A DNA stretch of 64,000 nt from a bacterium (GTDB taxonomy: Bacteria; Armatimonadota; Fimbriimonadia; Fimbriimonadales; Fimbriimonadaceae), in assembly GCA_013823945.1 (NCBI GenBank), contig PNMZ01000006.1:1-64000 (forward strand). The letters run 5' to 3'. Positions within the stretch are counted from its first letter, which is position 1; every line of letters starts with the position of its first letter. The translations under genes and the position numbers were made by a program. Of this stretch, positions 63,401-64,000 are shown one piece after another. The notes below the pieces were generated by a model. That model had not been told where the DNA came from. It did not search any database and saw only the letters and a list, made by a program, of their open reading frames with translations.

Positions 63401-63980
63401 GAAGACGGCGGCCAATGCGGTAGTTGAGTCGGAAGGCGAGCTCAAGATGTTAAACAAGACGAAGATGATGAACCTGATCAAGGCGGGCGCGTTTGACATC
63501 GGGGATGAGCCAAAGGCACGCTATGCCGTATTGAAGGCTTATGGCGAGCTCATGGAGACAGAAGTTGACCTTCCGGAGAAGAAGACCGTAGAGAAGATTG
63601 TCGATTGGGAGATCGCTTTGATGGGCCGTTCGGTGGCGTATGCCTCAATTTGGGAGAATGTCGAGCAAGAGGCACGAACGACTGTCACAGGGACCATCAT
63701 AGAAGTGACCGAGTTCACCTCGAAGAAAGAGAACACGATGTGCAGAGGTGTGCTCAAAGCGAAACGGGACATGATCCAGTTCCTTTTGTTCCCTTCAGAG
63801 TACGAGCAGTGGAAGGATCACCTCGTCGAGGGAAGCAAATGGACCATGTCCGGGAAGAAAGACAAGGAGACGCTCGTGTCGGGCAGTGCAAGGCCGGCAG
63901 ACGAGGAAATCATCCAACAAGTCGAAGAGCAGAGACGAGCGGCCGCACCGGTGTTCCAGCCGTTCACGATGGCTCTCTAA
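60465..63980 (+). CDS. dnaE: DNA polymerase III alpha subunit (DnaE-type)
   Basis: The 1171-residue protein is C-family polymerase. The N-terminal PHP domain shows VDLHAHSEKSLMDG, ALTDHGFMGG, GIPGCEIY, ATSACLGG and TTDVHFARRED, so its metal-binding residues look intact and proofreading or pyrophosphatase function is possible. Between GCEIYTTKD and FHLVCLARNEQG there is an insertion of about 100 residues. The polymerase core has GPGRGSAAGS near 470 and LPDIDVDM near 508, with its catalytic Asp pair. The C-terminus has an OB-like domain (TVTGTIIEVTEF). The gene starts with ATG behind a weak ribosome site. It replicates phage DNA with the primase and helicase encoded upstream. Confidence 0.9.
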   Translation: MCNQVVIDLPTEYLHPGLKHVDLHAHSEKSLMDGLSNEKQLLQAAKDAGKSAIALTDHGFMGGVPSFLKEAKAMGMKGIPGCEIYTTKDHRVNSGPVFEEMRLRIAERVGMVNKKGKLEKKKIQDLLKKCRKDYANGIQDAEMYEMETIMKNGGPTEQSLNLDPEWYADSQGQEPPWVQDDTSHMTIKELIDDYLDHDNFHLVCLARNEQGLSDLYTIVSEGHVNGFYSDPRVSLKWIRENNLGQHLIATSACLGGFLPRLLWHERFDEARAFIRECQETFGIFVLEKQATDNPDQPWLNEWVDKLSNEMGLKRVITTDVHFARREDWQTHDVLVSAGMGKCVLDEDRYHYSKDHYIKTIDELVRTTDDIEAIEETQRLADLCEVIDVPTTPVFPKLPLVNQTPEEALRERCWGALFQYMLKVPTIDYAEYSERLDFELNTIITAGFADYFLIIEGMINKAKDEGFLVGPGRGSAAGSLVAFLLKVTGVDPIEHGLLFYRFLNPERVGLPDIDVDMSYEATQVVYRYLEDTYGADKVSQIGTYGTLAAKSAIRDIGKALGYEKAVIDRFTKQVPSKPGTKLNKLDLSDSSLSRLAQYVQEYPHWWAMALAAEGNPKSMGSHAGGVVISPEPIWERVPVFKDKKHGRLTTMFDMKWVENYLVKYDLLKLETLDLIEMTMKLAGLDMDPYDIPLDDPNVYQTVYQSGRLDGVFQVEGAGMKKTVIEMEASSLADINAAVALYRPGPLQFIPNYINRKKGKEAVFYRFPVMEEDLKETYGIVVYQEQMMTLSRKIGGFSMGQADMLRKGMAKKIQEVMDKMLHSLVYGDEEMNIPGGIKLGYDEQELLKMADEWRAFGDYGFNRSHSLCYAVISIWTAWLKCYYPTEFMASLLTLAAGKKKEGVGTNIGYMKELREWGIQIVKPDIRYSAAEWLPNAEEKTIRYGLSSIAGISDDDMTLIKLVRSRIPATLTQPLQYLLQFMKTAANAVVESEGELKMLNKTKMMNLIKAGAFDIGDEPKARYAVLKAYGELMETEVDLPEKKTVEKIVDWEIALMGRSVAYASIWENVEQEARTTVTGTIIEVTEFTSKKENTMCRGVLKAKRDMIQFLLFPSEYEQWKDHLVEGSKWTMSGKKDKETLVSGSARPADEEIIQQVEEQRRAAAPVFQPFTMAL

Positions 63981-63992
63981 GGAGGAGCAGGT

Positions 63993-64000
63993 ATGGCACG
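63993..64000 (+). CDS. Start of the next gene, cut by the window edge
   Basis: ATGGCACG follows AAGGAGGAGCAGGT, a strong ribosome site, 12 bases after the polymerase stop. Only the first two codons and two further bases are present, so nothing can be said of its product beyond likely co-transcription with dnaE. Confidence 0.6.

Noticed and set aside
1-64000. tRNA genes, CRISPR arrays, insertion sequences and attachment sites
   Set aside because: Intergenic gaps are all under 140 bases and were read; none holds a cloverleaf, spaced repeats of array type or transposase gene.

Overview
The window is a stretch of a large tailed-phage genome, most likely a long-tailed (myovirus-like) phage of a Gram-positive Bacillales host. 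Every supportable gene is on the + strand. Genes are packed tightly, often with ATGA start/stop overlaps, behind strong AGGAGG-type ribosome sites. Host-type hints are a RemA/DUF370-like regulator, a DnaE-type polymerase and a 4_1-type holin. The gene order and the giant hub and fibre proteins recall the published Bacillus thuringiensis phage 0305phi8-36 lineage, which was described with an enlarged gp27-like hub and a member of the RNAi-type RNA polymerase family. That kinship is my inference from memory, not a search result.

Region 1 (1-11.2 kb) is tail and baseplate core. The first gene enters from the left edge. It carries a two-psi-barrel RNA polymerase signature (D-x-D-G-D plus downstream motifs) followed by a Pro-rich linker and a hydrophobic helix. 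A terminator hairpin follows, then a 2102-residue hub protein with peptidoglycan-hydrolase domains, a gpV-like OB-fold protein, a spike-like protein, a gp46-like wedge protein and a baseplate-J-like protein.

Region 2 (11.2-46.3 kb) is a fibre and adhesin region. A first cassette (11.2-19.3 kb) holds small modular fibre proteins that share end motifs, including one with 14 RCC1 repeats. A permuted NlpC/P60 enzyme and a second baseplate protein follow. Then come two giant proteins of about 1950 residues with thrombospondin-C-like lectin domains, and a coiled-coil/discoidin-like array (34.7-46.3 kb).

Region 3 (46.3-64 kb) starts with a holin and moves into replication and recombination: Rad52-like annealing protein, archaeo-eukaryotic primase, DnaB-like helicase, a Cas4/AddB-like nuclease fold with apparently lost acidic residues, RusA-like resolvase and DnaE polymerase. 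Interspersed are two structural-looking proteins, an intracellular subtilisin, a sigma-like protein, a RemA-like protein and several small unknowns.

A recurrent leader element links the regions: a -10-like TATACT/TATAAT in several cases, then an AAGACAACTGA-like box, a GC-rich hairpin with a T run, and the ribosome site of the next gene. It occurs near 2.75, 20.2, 27.46, 33.45 (variant), 34.6, 55.86 and 59.98 kb and is the best candidate for the phage's transcription-unit punctuation. No gene-free stretch exceeds 300 bases, and I saw no tRNA, CRISPR array or insertion sequence.
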